Below are positions 23,801 to 35,473 of a stretch of DNA of 64,000 bases, in pieces. The translations under genes and the position numbers were made by a program. Every line of letters begins with the position of its first letter. The stretch's first letter is position 1. A model generated the notes under the pieces. The model saw only the letters and a list, made by a program, of their open reading frames with translations. It searched no databases and was not told the origin of the DNA. The stretch is from Dryocosmus kuriphilus (lineage: Eukaryota; Arthropoda; Insecta; Hymenoptera; Cynipidae): the NCBI GenBank assembly GCA_038277395.1, contig CM076189.1:208546011-208610010 (forward strand), given 5' to 3'.

Positions 23801-25544
23801 ATAAAAAAGAAGTATACATGTAAAAATTGGGTCCAATACTTACCAATGCTTCTTTTTCATAAGGGGAGATTGGCCTAGGATTCAAATTTATGAAATTTTT
23901 AAGCTACTGCTTCGAAAATGTTACGATTATGCATGCCTTATTTTAAAAATATTGTTTACATTTAAAATACTTAAAATAAAATGTATTTACATTAGAAATA
24001 ACATTTATAAAAAATTGTAACATTTAATATTTTGTAAGATAATTGATTAACAAAATATATTGCTGAGTTACTATAAATTTATAATTTTAATTCAAAGCCA
24101 TTGATAAACTACACTGTTTCGAGACGAGAACAATTGAAGTTTCTATACTGGAATTAGTTAAGGAGGAATAAAGTTAAGCAAAACAAAATAGTGTGATGTA
24201 GCTTACAAACAGCTATTAAACAATATCATTATTATTGATGTAATATTTTGAACTTGCCTGGAAAATGATTTTGCCCTTGAAAAGAAGAAACTTAACGCGC
24301 GCGTAGCGCGCGAATAATGCTAATATTTTATAATTTAAACCGACTCAGAAAGGTGAAGGTGATTAGATTTTTAAGGTTTTTCCTGAAGTTTAAGTTAAGT
24401 TTAGAAGCTACGAAAAAATTCAGCAAGAAAACGGGAGAAGTTATAGAAAGTTAGTGAAGCAAAATGAACAAGTAAAGAGCATCGAGTTTCTCTTTTGGAA
24501 TTTGCACTTCTGGGTGCCCTCTGGGACTCGGAGAAGCAAAAGTGAAGATACCACAAGAATTTTCTGTATAAAACGCTCGCGGCGTTTAAAGCTAAATGCG
24601 ATTTATATAGTGACCGCCAGAGTCTCTCGTATTAGATTATAATTAATATAATGTCGTTCTGTCGTTCCGGTACCACTAATTACGTTATATAATTACGCGA
24701 TAATTGTTAGCTCATGCTGCAATAATTTTACTTTATGCGTTTATCTCATAATAATTCTTAACTCTTCCCTCCGCTAGTAATAACGCAGACATTTTAATGA
24801 ATTCACGGTTTTGATTTTAACTTTTAACGCCTTTAATCAGGGGATGAAAAATAATATTATCGCTTTGAGTTTTTTCTTCATTTTAGATTTCTAGATTAAA
24901 ACTGAAAGAGGTAAATTCGATAAAGGGAATTAAAAGGGAGTTGGAATATGAAATTCTTCAGTAAGGAATGATCAACTACGGACATTATGAATCATAAAAA
25001 GGTTCACGAAGTGACTTCAAATGTGAGGTATAAAAAGATCATTAATCATAAACTAGCAATTTGTTTGCAAAGTGCTCCATAAAAGTGTAATAATCTGAGT
25101 CCATGATCGTATCGTTAACTGATGAGGTAAGCTTTTGATTGGGTATAAAAGTCACGATGTCTTTGTGAAGGCATTGAAAATGTAATTAAAAGTCACACAA
25201 GGTGCTTGAGTTTCAGCGAACTATGAGTTGGTTCATGGGGATGAAAAGCGAGAGAGGTACCGGAAGTGCATCTAGCCAATTGTTGGCAACGGGCCAATTA
25301 ATAGCTATACGCAGCTGTGTCGATTTTAGTTTCTCAATATTTTACGATTCAACCATTTACTCTTATATTTTCTTACTCGCTGCTATTACAATCGTTATTT
25401 AAATTGCACAAAATTGTACTTTTCAAAATGTATTTTAGTTAAATCCATTAACCGGATTTATCGGACTCAATTAGCAGTTTTGGATTTGAAATGAAGGAAA
25501 AAAATTTCAACTGAAAATAATTACGTTTAGAGAAAATGAGATGT
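23801..25544. other. Anonymous DNA; remnant GC palindrome
   Basis: A CGCGCGTAGCGCGCG palindrome at about 24297-24311 stands alone in AT-rich DNA and resembles the GC hairpins of the Helentron-like family, so it may be a remnant. Short frames at 24454-24642 and 25202-25402 are unrecognised. Confidence 0.4.
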
Positions 25545-26745
25545 GGGTCATGAAAATACTTTCAATGAAAAATGTAAATCTGGAGGCTCACGTACGGTAA
25601 TCGTAAAGAGTTGAAGTGCACTTTTAGGGATACAATTTACTCTGGTCGTAAAGGTATAAGTGATTGACGTAAAAAAAACATGAAAATAACATTAAATGTG
25701 GTTGCACAACAATGCTATAACTAGAATCTTATGGTCATAGCATTCTATAAAATTTCAGAGTATTCTACAAAATTCCAGATTCTTGAAGAACATTGAAGAA
25801 TATTCTATCCTGCATATTCAAGAATATTATGGCGATGTCAATAAAATTTACAGATAACACAGGCCCACAAAAAAATGTGGTTTGTGCGAGAGATCAGAGT
25901 ATGGTATCTATATACGTATATTGGGGCGCTGAACACGAATCTGACACATCAGTTTTTCCCCAACACGTCAGGGTTTTCCTCTAGATGCGTAAAATTCCCT
26001 ATTAAATCAGCTTTTCTGGGTATGAATTAATCTTGGTATTAAAATCATCTGAAAAAGACCAGACATAATATTTTTATGTATTTTGATGCGCAGAATACGA
26101 ATTTGAGACTGCCCCCCCTCCCCCAGCAGAGCGGGGTTTTCCCCTAGACGTGGAAAATTCCCTAGAAAATTAGCTTTGTCGGGTATAAAATAACCCTTGT
26201 TAGTGAAACCATCTGGAAACAGGTCAGAGCATGATATATTTATATTTCTTGGGGTTTGAATACGAATCTGACATTAGATTTCTCGAAGCACATCAAGGAT
26301 TTTCGCTAGACGCGGAAATTCTCTAGAAAATCGGCTTTTTCGGGTATGAAATTGACCTAGTTTTTTAAATCATCTGTAAGCAGGTCAGAGTATAATATCT
26401 TTATGCATTTTGGTGAGCTGAATACGAATCTGACATTAGTCTGCCTTCATCCCATCAGGGTTTTACACTAGACGCGAAAAATTCCTTAGAAAATCAGCCT
26501 TGGAGCAACTCCGAACTTGGTGTCCAATCAATCGGCTTATAATGATTTTTCCTATCTCTACTATCCCAGAGACATAAATAACAATGGCATTTAGTAAAGC
26601 CCGATTGTTGCCCAATAATCATAGACAGAATTTTGAGGTCCCCACAAATCTGCTAGTTATGCTCTTCATACTTAATTTTCTTCACAACTGCTTCAATATT
26701 AACATATTCTTCTTTCAATACTGTTGAGTGCGCTACCGGTATCGG
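25545..26745 (+). repeat. Cassette X, copy 1 (1.2 kb)
   Basis: This is a direct duplicate of 27990-29213, starting GGGTCATGAAAATACTTTC and ending GCTACCGGTATCGG in both. Its right two-thirds is a tandem array of four ~163-bp units (marker ACGAAT near 25935, 26097, 26262 and 26424, each followed by a CTAGACGCGGAAA-like block). The left part has TTC/GAA-rich sequence like that at 49.4 kb. There is no ORF. With copy 2 it brackets pseudogene Y like long terminal repeats, although no TG...CA ends are visible. Confidence 0.8.
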
Positions 26746-26754
26746 TGCATATTT

Positions 26755-26840
26755 ATTTGTATTATGGAGTAACACTCTTTCAGACTACGTTTTGATGAAT
26801 CTATAAACAGCCTCCATCCTTCAGCTCTGTATCTTGGTTA
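26755..26840 (-). pseudogene. Fragment of the CYFC-family protein gene (C-terminal part)
   Basis: The minus-strand translation gives WRLFIDSSKRSLKE, a hallmark block of the multicopy arthropod family discussed at 32145-33149. It is only ~28 codons long and out of order relative to the N-terminal fragment that follows on the opposite strand, so the locus is rearranged. Confidence 0.7.
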
Positions 26841-27099
26841 GAATATCTCAAAACCTGAGGTGTTGGAGCAATTCTGAGGTCGGATTCGGATTCAGCGCAC
26901 CAGAAACCTTCGGATAAGTATTGTCTGGTTTCTGGATTGAAAATCTTGTCGGCCCGCGACGAATACCCTAAAGAGCTCTCTTTTTTATAAAATGACGTTA
27001 TAGTGAAGTCAACTTTGCAGCTGAAAACTTTTTTCTGAGCCTGGAAAAATTTAGAGCCGAAGGAAGGACAGATTTTTTGATCGCGTGATAAGAATATCT

Positions 27100-27989
27100 G
27101 ACTATTCTTAAACTTCCAAGAGAAAAACCTGTTTCTCGTAAATTTCAAATGGTACAGTTGCAGCTGAAAAAGCACAAGCGTTTTTTGAGTCTGCTACCTT
27201 GGGCGATGCTGGAGACGATGGTAACCGCCCTGAAAGGGGATGTGTAGAATGATTCGTTTTCCGGTCTACTAAGCTAATAGCCTCCAGCGTTGTCAGGTAC
27301 GCTGCCCTGCAGGGGGCGTTGGTTTGCGAGGATGAAGCCGTAGTATGCCCGGCGACGAGTTGACAATGTCTTCGTCAAAATCGCAAAGCCCTCATACTTA
27401 AACCTGGGGAGGTATGAGGGTTATCACCCCTAGGACGGTGGACTCACCTTCAATCAACACAGGATCCCCAACGTGCAGGCTTTTTCATACTCTCATGGAT
27501 CCAAGAAAACAAATTTTAAAATCTCCGTTGAACAGAGAATTGCTGCCGAATACTTTTCACTAATGTGATAACAAGCGTCAATCGTTTTGCTGCGTTTGTG
27601 ATGAGTATAAAATGAAAAACAATCTGAGAAAGTTTTCAGACAGGAGGGAAAAGTATTTACAGAAATTGCTTTGGCTTTGAGGCGACTCATCAAGAAATGG
27701 AATGGGCCCCGCATTTCATATGTAGCACATGTAGTATTTCGTTGAGCCGATGGAATGAAAAAGAAGATCGATCAAAACTAAAATTCAAGACACCTATCAG
27801 GTGGAGACAACCAGAAGGCGAGCGAGGAAGCGTGTTATTTCTGTATGACTGTAGTTTACGCAAAGGTTTCCAGTGTAACAAAGCCGACGCTTCTATCTAA
27901 TAATACTGAGAACATCGCAGAAGTTGAATCTGAAATCATTGCGTCTATCAGTGAAGTGGAAAGTGAAGACTATTCAGAACAAGAGTACG
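27100..27989 (+). pseudogene. CYFC-family protein gene Y, copy 1 (N-terminal part)
   Basis: From about 27495 the plus strand reads MDPRKQILKSPLN, then FCCVCDEY, a frame change, FGFEATHQEMEWAPHFIC, CSTCSISLSRW, TPIRWRQP, a second frame change, then CYFCMT and SSVTKPTLLSN with an acidic stretch. The Cys pairs, WAPH and CYFC order matches a widespread, functionally unknown multicopy family of arthropods and cnidarians, probably zinc-binding. A 4-base CGAG duplication at about 27818 shifts the frame just before CYFC; the minus-strand copy lacks it. Cassette X copy 2 cuts in at 27990 after EQEY. The 27100-27490 part is shared with the other copy and may be 5' flank. Confidence 0.75.
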
Positions 27990-29213
27990 GGGTCATGAAA
28001 ATACTTTCAATGAAAAATGTAAATCTGGAGGCTCACGTACGGTAATCGTAAAGAGTTGAAGTGCACTTTTAGGGATACAATTTACTCTGGTCGTAAAGGT
28101 ATAAGTGATTGACGTAAAAAAAACATGAAAATAACATTAAGTGTGATTGCACACCAATGCTATAACTAGAATCTTATGGTCATAGCATTCTATAAAATTT
28201 CAGAGTATTCTAAAAAATTCCAGAGTATTCTACAAAGTTCCAGATTCTTGAAGAACATTGAAGAATATTCTATCCCGAATATTCAAGAATATTATGGCGA
28301 TGTCAACAAAATTTACAGATAACACAGGCCCACAAAAAAAAAGTGGGTTGTGCGAGAGATCAGAGTATGGTATCTATATACGTATTTTGGGGCGCTTAAC
28401 ACGAATCTGACACATCAGTTTTTCCCCAGCACGTGAGGGTTTTCCCCTAGCTGCGGAAAATTCCCTAATAAGTCAGCAGCTTTTCTGGGTATGAATTACC
28501 CTTGGTATTAAAATCATCTGAAAAAGACCAGTCATGATATTTTTATGTATTTTGATGCGCAGAATACGAATCTGAGACTGGTTTCCCCCCAGCACAGCGG
28601 GGTTTTCTCCAGACGTGGAAAACTCCCTAGAAAATCAGCTTTGCCGGATATAAAATAATCCTTGTTAGTGAAACCGTCTGGAAACAGGTCAGAGCATGAT
28701 ATATTTATACTTCTTGGGGTTTGAATACGAATCTGACATTAGCTTTCTCGAAGCACATCAAGGATTTTCGCTAGACGCGGAAATTTCCCTTGAAAATCGG
28801 CTATTTTCGGGTATGAAATTGACCTAGTTTTTGAAATCATCTGTAAGCAGGTCAGAGTATAATATCTTTATGTATTTTTGGTGCGCTGAATACGAATCTG
28901 ACATTAGTTTACCCTCATCCCGTCAGTGTTTTACACTAGACGCGGAAAATTCCCTAGAAAATCAGCCTGGAAGCAACACCGATCTTAGTGTCCAATCAAT
29001 CGGCTTATAATAATTTTTCCTATCTCTACTATCCCAGAGACATAAAAAACATGGGAATTTAGTAAAGCCCTATTGTTGCCCAAGAATCATAGACAGAATC
29101 ATGAGGTCCCCACGCATCTTCCATTTATGCTCCTCATACTTAATTTTCTTCACAACTGCTTCAATATTAACATATTCTTCTTTCAATACTGTTGAGTGCG
29201 CTACCGGTATCGG
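27990..29213 (+). repeat. Cassette X, copy 2
   Basis: This is a 1.22-kb near-identical duplicate of 25545-26745. It starts inside the Y coding sequence (GAGTACG then GGGTCATG) and ends at the same ACCGGTATCGG. Tandem markers lie near 28401, 28566, 28727 and 28892 (161-165-bp period). The identical boundaries in both copies indicate a discrete mobile or duplicated unit. Confidence 0.8.
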
Positions 29214-29499
29214 GCCGTCAATGTTCTAGGTCTTTTAAAGCAATTTTAAAGTGCAAAAAGTCATTATATGCTTTGTTAATGAAGCTTATAAAATAATTTC
29301 GAAATCATATAACATTTTTCTTTCTGCATTATACTACTAAAATCATATGTAATGACTTAATTGAATGATTCTTAATTTTTACTCTGAAGATTCAATATGA
29401 TTTTGAATTTAAAATACAATTATGAAAAATTATTAAAGTATGTATTCCTACAATATTCTGGGAATCGAAATTTCACTGTTATGATCGAGTTATAAGCGG
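29214..29499. other. AT-rich spacer
   Basis: No features were recognised between cassette X and the hAT-like element. Confidence 0.5.
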
Positions 29500-29507
29500 T
29501 TATAAGC
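29500..29507 (+). repeat. hAT-like target-site duplication, left
   Basis: GTTATAAG, repeated exactly at 32025-32032. Confidence 0.9.
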
Positions 29508-32024
29508 AGTGTTTGACTGTAACGCGTTACTTTTTCAAAAAAGTAACGGTAACGGTAATGCGTTACAATTTTTTTTTTAAATCGATTTTTCGCAATACTA
29601 GAAAAATCATTATATGAAAACTATCTCAAGGAACTTCATTGGATATCCTACACTTTAAATAATCTTATAGGATTAAAAAATATTTCAAATACACCCAAGG
29701 ATTTCAACGAATTTCGTAGAATTCCAGGGAATTTTTACGGATTTTAAACGATTTTGTCAGATTTCATAAACATTTCATGGAATTTCAAATGATTTTGAAA
29801 CATTTACAGCAATTTTAAGGGATTTCAAAATTTTCCAAGATATTTAAAAGTATTTATATGAATCTCAAGGAATTTCGTAATATTTCAGGATATATGAAAG
29901 GTTTTAGAGGCTTTCAAAGACTTACAAGCATTTCAGAGTATCTTTAAGAATTCCAAGAGATTTCGAAGGGCTTCGATGAATCTTGCAGGCTTTTGAAAGA
30001 TTGTGTGGGATTTTAAGATATTTGAAAGATTTTCAGTTATTTGAAGAGATTCCAGAGAATTTTAAGAAATTTAAATAATTTCAACAGATTTCAAAGAATT
30101 TTTAAGTCTATCCAAAGATTTGAAGGGATTTTAGGGTATTTCAAGGAATTCCACAAGGACTGAACGATGTTATACATGATTTTAAAGCCTTTAATTTTGT
30201 ATAATGTTGAAATATTTCAGGAAGTTCTGAGGATTTCAAGGAAGTTTATAATCTTTTAAAGATTTTAATTCATTTTCAAAGAATTTCACAAGATTTATAG
30301 GATTTTATAGAACCTTCAAGTATTTAAATTTTTTGTTTTAAATTTCAAGAGATTTAAAACACATTCAAGATTTTCAAAGTATTTGACAAGAGCTAAATAA
30401 TTCCTTACGTCCTCAAAGGTGTCCTAAAGTTCTCTAGAACTCCGCTAAAATCCCTTGAAAATCCCTTTACATCTGAAGAAATATTTCAAAAATAATTGAA
30501 ATCCTTGTAAATTGTTATAACTTTTTGAAATTCTGTATTTATTTCTACGGATTTCAACAATTTCAAGAAATATAAATAATTTAAACAAGTTTAACAAAAC
30601 TTTATAGAATCTAATTTATTTTAAAATATTAAAAATATTTTCAAGAGATGAAACAAATTACAAGAGATATAAAAAAATGTTGGCGGATTTTCAAAGATTT
30701 CAAGGAATTTTAAAGGATTCCATAGGATTTAAAGGATTTTCTAAAACCTTAAAGTGTTTGAAACGCTTTAGGATATTTAAAAATGTTATGGGATTTAAAG
30801 ATATTTTAGAGCATTTCAATGGATTTTTTGGCGGAAAATCAAGGAGATTCAATAAAATCCTTTGAATCTTGCAAAATTGATTGAAAAGCTTTAAAATTTT
30901 TTGAAATCTTTGGAAATTCTACATTTTTCCTTGAAATATTTTAAAATAGCTTCAAATATTTAAAATCATCAAACATTTTTTTCATTTCTTCATATCCTTT
31001 AATATCCTTAGAAATATGTAGAAATCTTTTGAAATAAAATGCAATGTATTCCCTAAAATTCTCTATAAATTCGCTGAAATACCTTAAAATCCTTTGAAAT
31101 TTTTAAAAATCGAAAAATCCATTGAAATAAGTAGTAAATCCCTTGAAAATCTTTTAAATCCCTTAAAATTAGTGCAAATGTTTGAAAATCTGAAGAATTC
31201 TTTAAAAATACCGTAAACTCTTTTGAAAAGCCTTAAAATAAAAAAAACAGCTTATTCCATTTTCTCTTTAGATTCATTCAAAACCATTAAAATTCGACGA
31301 AAAACGTAAAAATCTATTGAAAATAAACAGAAACCGTTTAAAATTCTTTAAATATGAATTCAAATGAACTTCTTCACTAAAGTTCTACAAAAAAACTCCA
31401 AAATCCCTGGAAATCTTTGAAATCACATGAAATCCTTGGAGATCTAGAATTTAAATAATTCAAGGAATTAAAAGCAGCTTAAGGGGCCGTCCATATATTA
31501 CGTCACGCTTTTAAAAAACTACAAGAAAAGCCGGCAAAAGCATTACACCGGAGGAAGGGGGGATCAAAAATCGTCGGAAAATTGCCTTACTTAATATATG
31601 GACGGTCCTTAACGTACCTTAAGAGGTTTCTACGGATTTTATCAAAAATATGAAATATAGTGAATTTGAATGATGGCACTTAAAAAACCTAGATTTATTA
31701 AAACAAATAGAAATTCTTTGCAAAGTTTGTGGCTTATTAATAATAATAATGTCAACTGAAAAGAGTTTACAGAATGTTAAAGGGAACCCCTTTTTTTATG
31801 TTTATTGAAATATAATTAACTTTTTTAAAACATTTTCAATTCAAAAAACAAACTGTCTAAATATTTTGGGAATTTAAAATGATGTAATAAAAATGATTAA
31901 AAAGTAACGTCAAGGTAACGCGTTATTTTTTTCAAAAAGTAACGATAAAGGTAACGCGTTAAAAATTTTCAGGAAGTAACGGTAACGGTAATGTGTTACT
32001 TTTGTTTGTACGTGTCAAACACTG
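29508..32024. mobile_element. Non-autonomous hAT-like element, 2.5 kb
   Basis: The ends CAGTGTTTGAC and GTCAAACACTG are perfect 11-bp inverted repeats of the hAT type (CAGTG start), flanked by a perfect 8-bp duplication, the hAT length. Subterminal GTAACGCGTTAC palindromes recur (29519-29530; variants near 29557, 31916 and 31953) and are plausible transposase-binding sites. The interior has no transposase. It is a field of ~11-bp words: TTTCAAGGAAT-like in most of the left half and the complement ATTCCTTGAAA in most of the right half, so the whole interior is a loose giant palindrome. Confidence 0.9.
31479..31612. mobile_element. piggyBac-like MITE, 126 bp plus TTAA duplications
   Basis: TTAA at 31479-31482 and 31609-31612 flank an element with inverted ends GGGGCCGTCCATATATTA and GGACCGTCCATATATTA. 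A TTAA target duplication is diagnostic of piggyBac-class insertion. No coding capacity. It is nested in the hAT-like element and so is younger than it. Confidence 0.85.
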
Positions 32025-32032
32025 GTTATAAG
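32025..32032 (+). repeat. hAT-like target-site duplication, right
   Basis: GTTATAAG, identical to 29500-29507. Confidence 0.9.
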
Positions 32033-32144
32033 GGCTGATGTACGTGCGTCAACGTAAACAGAGAGCGAAACAAATCGCATCGAGCACCGGTCAGGCTCGA
32101 AAAGTGGCGGAACTTCGATTCCAAGAAAATTACTCTCCTACGGC

Positions 32145-33149
32145 CCCGAACGCGGCAAGGTAAATAGAGGCGACTGTATTTATTTGTATTATGGAGCAAC
32201 ACTCCCTTCATACTACGTTTTGATGAATCTATGAAAAGACTCCATTCTTCAGCTCTATACGAATTTGTCTTTAGTTCATTTATCGAGCCTTTTACATCGA
32301 TACAATAAACTAGATCTACATCCCGCGAGAAATACTTTCTGAACTCCTTATCTCTATCTCGGTAGAAAGTGACTTAGTTTTACTAGATAAAAAGTTCTTC
32401 ATTTTCAACCTTAAGGCTAGTAACTCGGCTCTATCTTTCGATAACCCTAAATCCCTAATCAAATCATTAAGTTCTTCTTGTGAGAAGGTTTGTGGTACAG
32501 AATGGTTTTGATTAGATGGAATGTAATTCTCATCGTCTACAGAACATCATCCGCTTAGTAACATCTCTCGTACTCCTGTTCTGAATAGTCTTCACTTTCC
32601 ACTTCACTGATAGATGCAATGATTTCAGATTCAACTTCTGCCATGTTCTCAGCATTATTAGATAGAAGCGTCGGCTTTGTTACACTGGAAACACTTGCGT
32701 AAATTATTTGAGAAATATTGCGACTATTGAATCCTGCAACATTCGTCATACAGAAATAGCACGCTTCCTCGCCTTCTGGTTGTCTCCATCTAACAGGTGT
32801 CTTGAATTTTAGGTTTCATCGATCCTCTTTTTCATTCCATCGGCTCAACGAAATACTACATGTGCTACATATGAAATGCGGGGCCCATTCCATTTCTTGA
32901 TGAGTCACCTCAAAACCAAAGCAATTTCTATAAATACTTTTCCCTCTTGTCTGAAAACTTTCTCAGATTGTTTTTCATTTTATACTCATCACAAACGCAG
33001 CAAAACGATTGACGCTTGTTATCACACTTATGGAAAGTATTCGGCAGCACTTCACTGTTCAACGGAGATTTTAAAATTTGTTTTCTTGGATCCATGAGAG
33101 TATGAAAAAGCCTGCACGTTGGGGATCCTGTGTCGATGATAACCCTCAT
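32145..33149 (-). pseudogene. CYFC-family protein gene Y, copy 2 (longest copy)
   Basis: Minus strand: MDPRKQILKSPLN starts at about 33095, followed by FCCVCDEY, the shared frame change near 32925, EMEWAPHFICSTC, a stop where copy 1 reads Ser (near 32818), then an unshifted WRQPEGEEACYFCMTNVAG and ISEVESEDYSEQEYE. Further decayed blocks follow with frameshifts: REKEF-like FYRDRDKEF near 32340, a DLVYCIDVKGSINE-like block near 32300, then EEWSLFIDSSKRSMKGVLLHN near 32230-32170. This order (Cys-rich N-terminus, CYFC, YRxREKEF, DLVYC, LFIDSSKRSLKAVLLHN) is that of a known uncharacterised multicopy family. The expected following domain (CGDLKVVSMLLG) is absent. Function unknown; co-mobility with cassette X is an inference. 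Confidence 0.78.
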
Positions 33150-33539
33150 ACCTCCCTAGGTCTAAGTATGAGGGCTTTCCGATTTTGACGAGAACATTGT
33201 CAACTCGTCGTCGGACATACTATGGCTTCATCCTCGCACACCAACGCCCCCTGCAGGGCAGCGTGGCTGACAACGCTGGCGGCTATTAGCTTAGTGGACC
33301 GGAAAACGAATCATTCTACACATCCCCTTTCAGGGCGGTTACCATCGTCTCCAGCATCGCCCAAGGTAGCAGATTCAAATAACACTTGTGCTTTTTCAGC
33401 TACAACTGTACCATTTGAACCTTACGAGAAACAGGTTTTTCTCTTGGAAGTTTAAGAATTAAAGTTAATTAAAGTTAGTTTAAGTTTTTGAATTTTTCAT
33501 ATATCTTTTTTTCTTGGAGATATCGTTCAATGAAGTTGA
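33150..33539 (-). repeat. Shared 5' flank of Y, inverted relative to 27100-27490
   Basis: GCCCTGCAGGGGGCGTTGGT (33244-33263 read in reverse complement) and the TTCTCTTGGAAG region at 33440 match 27310 and 27115 in inverse orientation. It is moderately GC-rich and has only a short chance frame. Confidence 0.7.
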
Positions 33540-34373
33540 GTTGTGAAGAAAATTAAGTATGAAGAGCATAACTAGCAGATTTGTGGGGACCTCAAGATTC
33601 TGTCTATGATTCTTGGGCAACAATCGGGCTTTACTAAATGCCATTGTTATTTATGTCTCTGGGATAGTAGAGATAGGAAAAATCATTATAAGCCGATTGA
33701 ATGGACACCAAGTTCGGAGTTGCTCCAAGGCTGATTTTCTAAGGAATTTTTCGCGTCTAGTGTAAAACCCTGACGGGATGAAGGCAGACTAATGTCAGAT
33801 TCGTATTCAGCTCACCAAAATGCATAAAGATATTATACTCTGACCTGCTTACAGATGATTTCAAAAACTAGGTCAATTTCATACCAGAAAAAGCCGATTT
33901 TCTAGAGAAATTTCCGCGTCTAGCGAAAATCCTTGATGTGCTTCGAGAAATCTAATGTCAGATTCGTATTCAAACCCCAAGAAATATAAATATATCATGC
34001 TCTGACCTGTTTCCAGATGGTTTCACTAACAAGGGTTATTTTATACCCGACAAAGCTAATTTTCTAGGGAATTTTCCACGTCTAGGGGAAAACCCCGCTC
34101 TGCTGGGGGAGGGGGGGCAGTCTCAGATTCGTATTCTGCGCATCAAAATACATAAAAATATTATGTCTGGTCTTTTTCAGATGATTTTAATACCAAGATT
34201 AATTCATACCCAGAAAAGCTGATTTAATAGGGAATTTTACGCATCTAGAGGAAGACCCTGACGTGTTGGGGAAAAACTGATGTGTCAGATTCGTGTTCAG
34301 CGCCCCAAAATACGAATAGATACCATGCTCTGATCTCTCGCACAGCTCACTTTTTTTCGTGGGCCTGCGTAAT
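33540..34373 (-). repeat. Cassette X, copy 3 (inverted, partial)
   Basis: This is the reverse complement of the 25850-26690 part of cassette X, with four ~163-bp units. Together with Y copy 2 it forms an inverted X-Y unit facing the X-Y-X array across the hAT-like insertion. It breaks off near 34373 (GGCCTGCGTAATTGTATC) and continues into TTC/GAA-rich sequence (34400-34520) like that at 49.4 kb. Confidence 0.8.
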
Positions 34374-34528
34374 TGTATCAATAGAAGAATAAACTAGTAA
34401 GTCACAGACCACTCTTGAGCATTCAGATCTAATAATTTACAAACTATTCTAGAGAATTTCAGTAAATTTCAAAAGATTCTATTCTAGAATATTTAAAACC
34501 ATTCTAAAACATTTAAGGGCATACATAC

Positions 34529-35473
34529 GAGGCACGTCCAGAAAGAAAGTGTACTCAATTTATGTAGGCTTCAAAAAAAAATTTATTAAAACAAAAACAT
34601 GGTTACACTTGTACACATCTAAGTTATTTTTCGACATAGTCACCATCCCTTTCGATGCAAGTGGTAGGCCGCGGGATCAATTTTTTGATGCCTACCTCGA
34701 ACAAGTCTCCCGTCAGCTCTTTCGCCCACTTCTCCACCTTCCCCTTCACCTCCTCGTCCGTTGAAAACTTGTTTCCACCCATGTGCACCTTCAGGGAAGT
34801 GAAGAGATGGAAATCTGAAGGGCCAGATCAGGGGAATACGGGGGGTAGTTCAAAACGTCCCATCCAAAAGAGTCCAGGATTTGCTTCGTGGCGTTGGCCG
34901 TGTGAGATTTGGCATTGACAGCTATTTTGGGACCCACCTCGCAGACAATTTCCGATATCCGAGAGTTTTTGTGATTGTTTCATGTAACAGGGATCTGGAG
35001 ATTTGCGGAAACATCGCAGAAAGATCATCTAACGTCAATCTGCGATCGTCACGGACCGCAATCTCGATTTTTTCCACAAGTTCGTCAGTCACAATTGAAG
35101 GTCTTCCGCTCCTCTGATCGTCATGCACGGAAGTACGGCCATTTTTAAATTCGCGACAGCACTTGTACGCACTCATACGATTCATAGCTCCATTACCATA
35201 AACAGTTTTCACCTCATTATAAATCTCAACTAGAGCTTTTTCCTTCACAACGAGGTAGCGAATGACGGCGCAAATTTCGCACTTGGCGGGAGATACGATC
35301 GACATTTTTCGCGAGAGATGCTACTGCGTCAAGAGTTTTCAACATACTACCTTCGGATTGGTCTCGTTTTGAAGGGGAGGGGTCAGGCTACGCGGCAGTG
35401 TTGCCAACATGTCGAAAAAGTATTCCCTACAGCTGTGAGAGTACCAGTACACTTACTTTCTGGACGTGCCTCG
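34529..35473 (-). mobile_element. mariner-type element of a second lineage, internally deleted
   Basis: The TIRs are CGAGGCACGTCCAGAAAGAA at 34529 and its complement ending at 35473, perfect over at least 20 bp, with TA at 34527-34528 and 35474-35475. At 945 bp it lacks roughly a quarter of a normal mariner. The TIRs differ from those of the other three copies, so it is another subfamily. Confidence 0.93.
34620..35305 (-). pseudogene. mariner-type transposase, middle deleted
   Basis: From 35305 on the minus strand the N-terminal DNA-binding half is intact for 127 codons (AYKCCREFKNGRTSVHDDQ, SGRPSIVTDELVEKIE, then a second HTH) up to SARWVPK and a stop. It is then joined out of frame to the C-terminal half: IAVNAKSHTANATKQILDS, YPPYSPDLA, VHMGGNKF near 34790 and DGDYVEK near 34630. 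The segment with the first and second catalytic Asp is deleted, so it is inactive. The retained HTH half could still bind TIRs if expressed, as an inference only. Confidence 0.9.

Noticed and set aside
25545..29213. Classical LTR retrotransposon
   Set aside because: The direct repeats lack TG...CA ends, no primer-binding site or polypurine tract was seen, and there is no gag-pol; only the layout is LTR-like.
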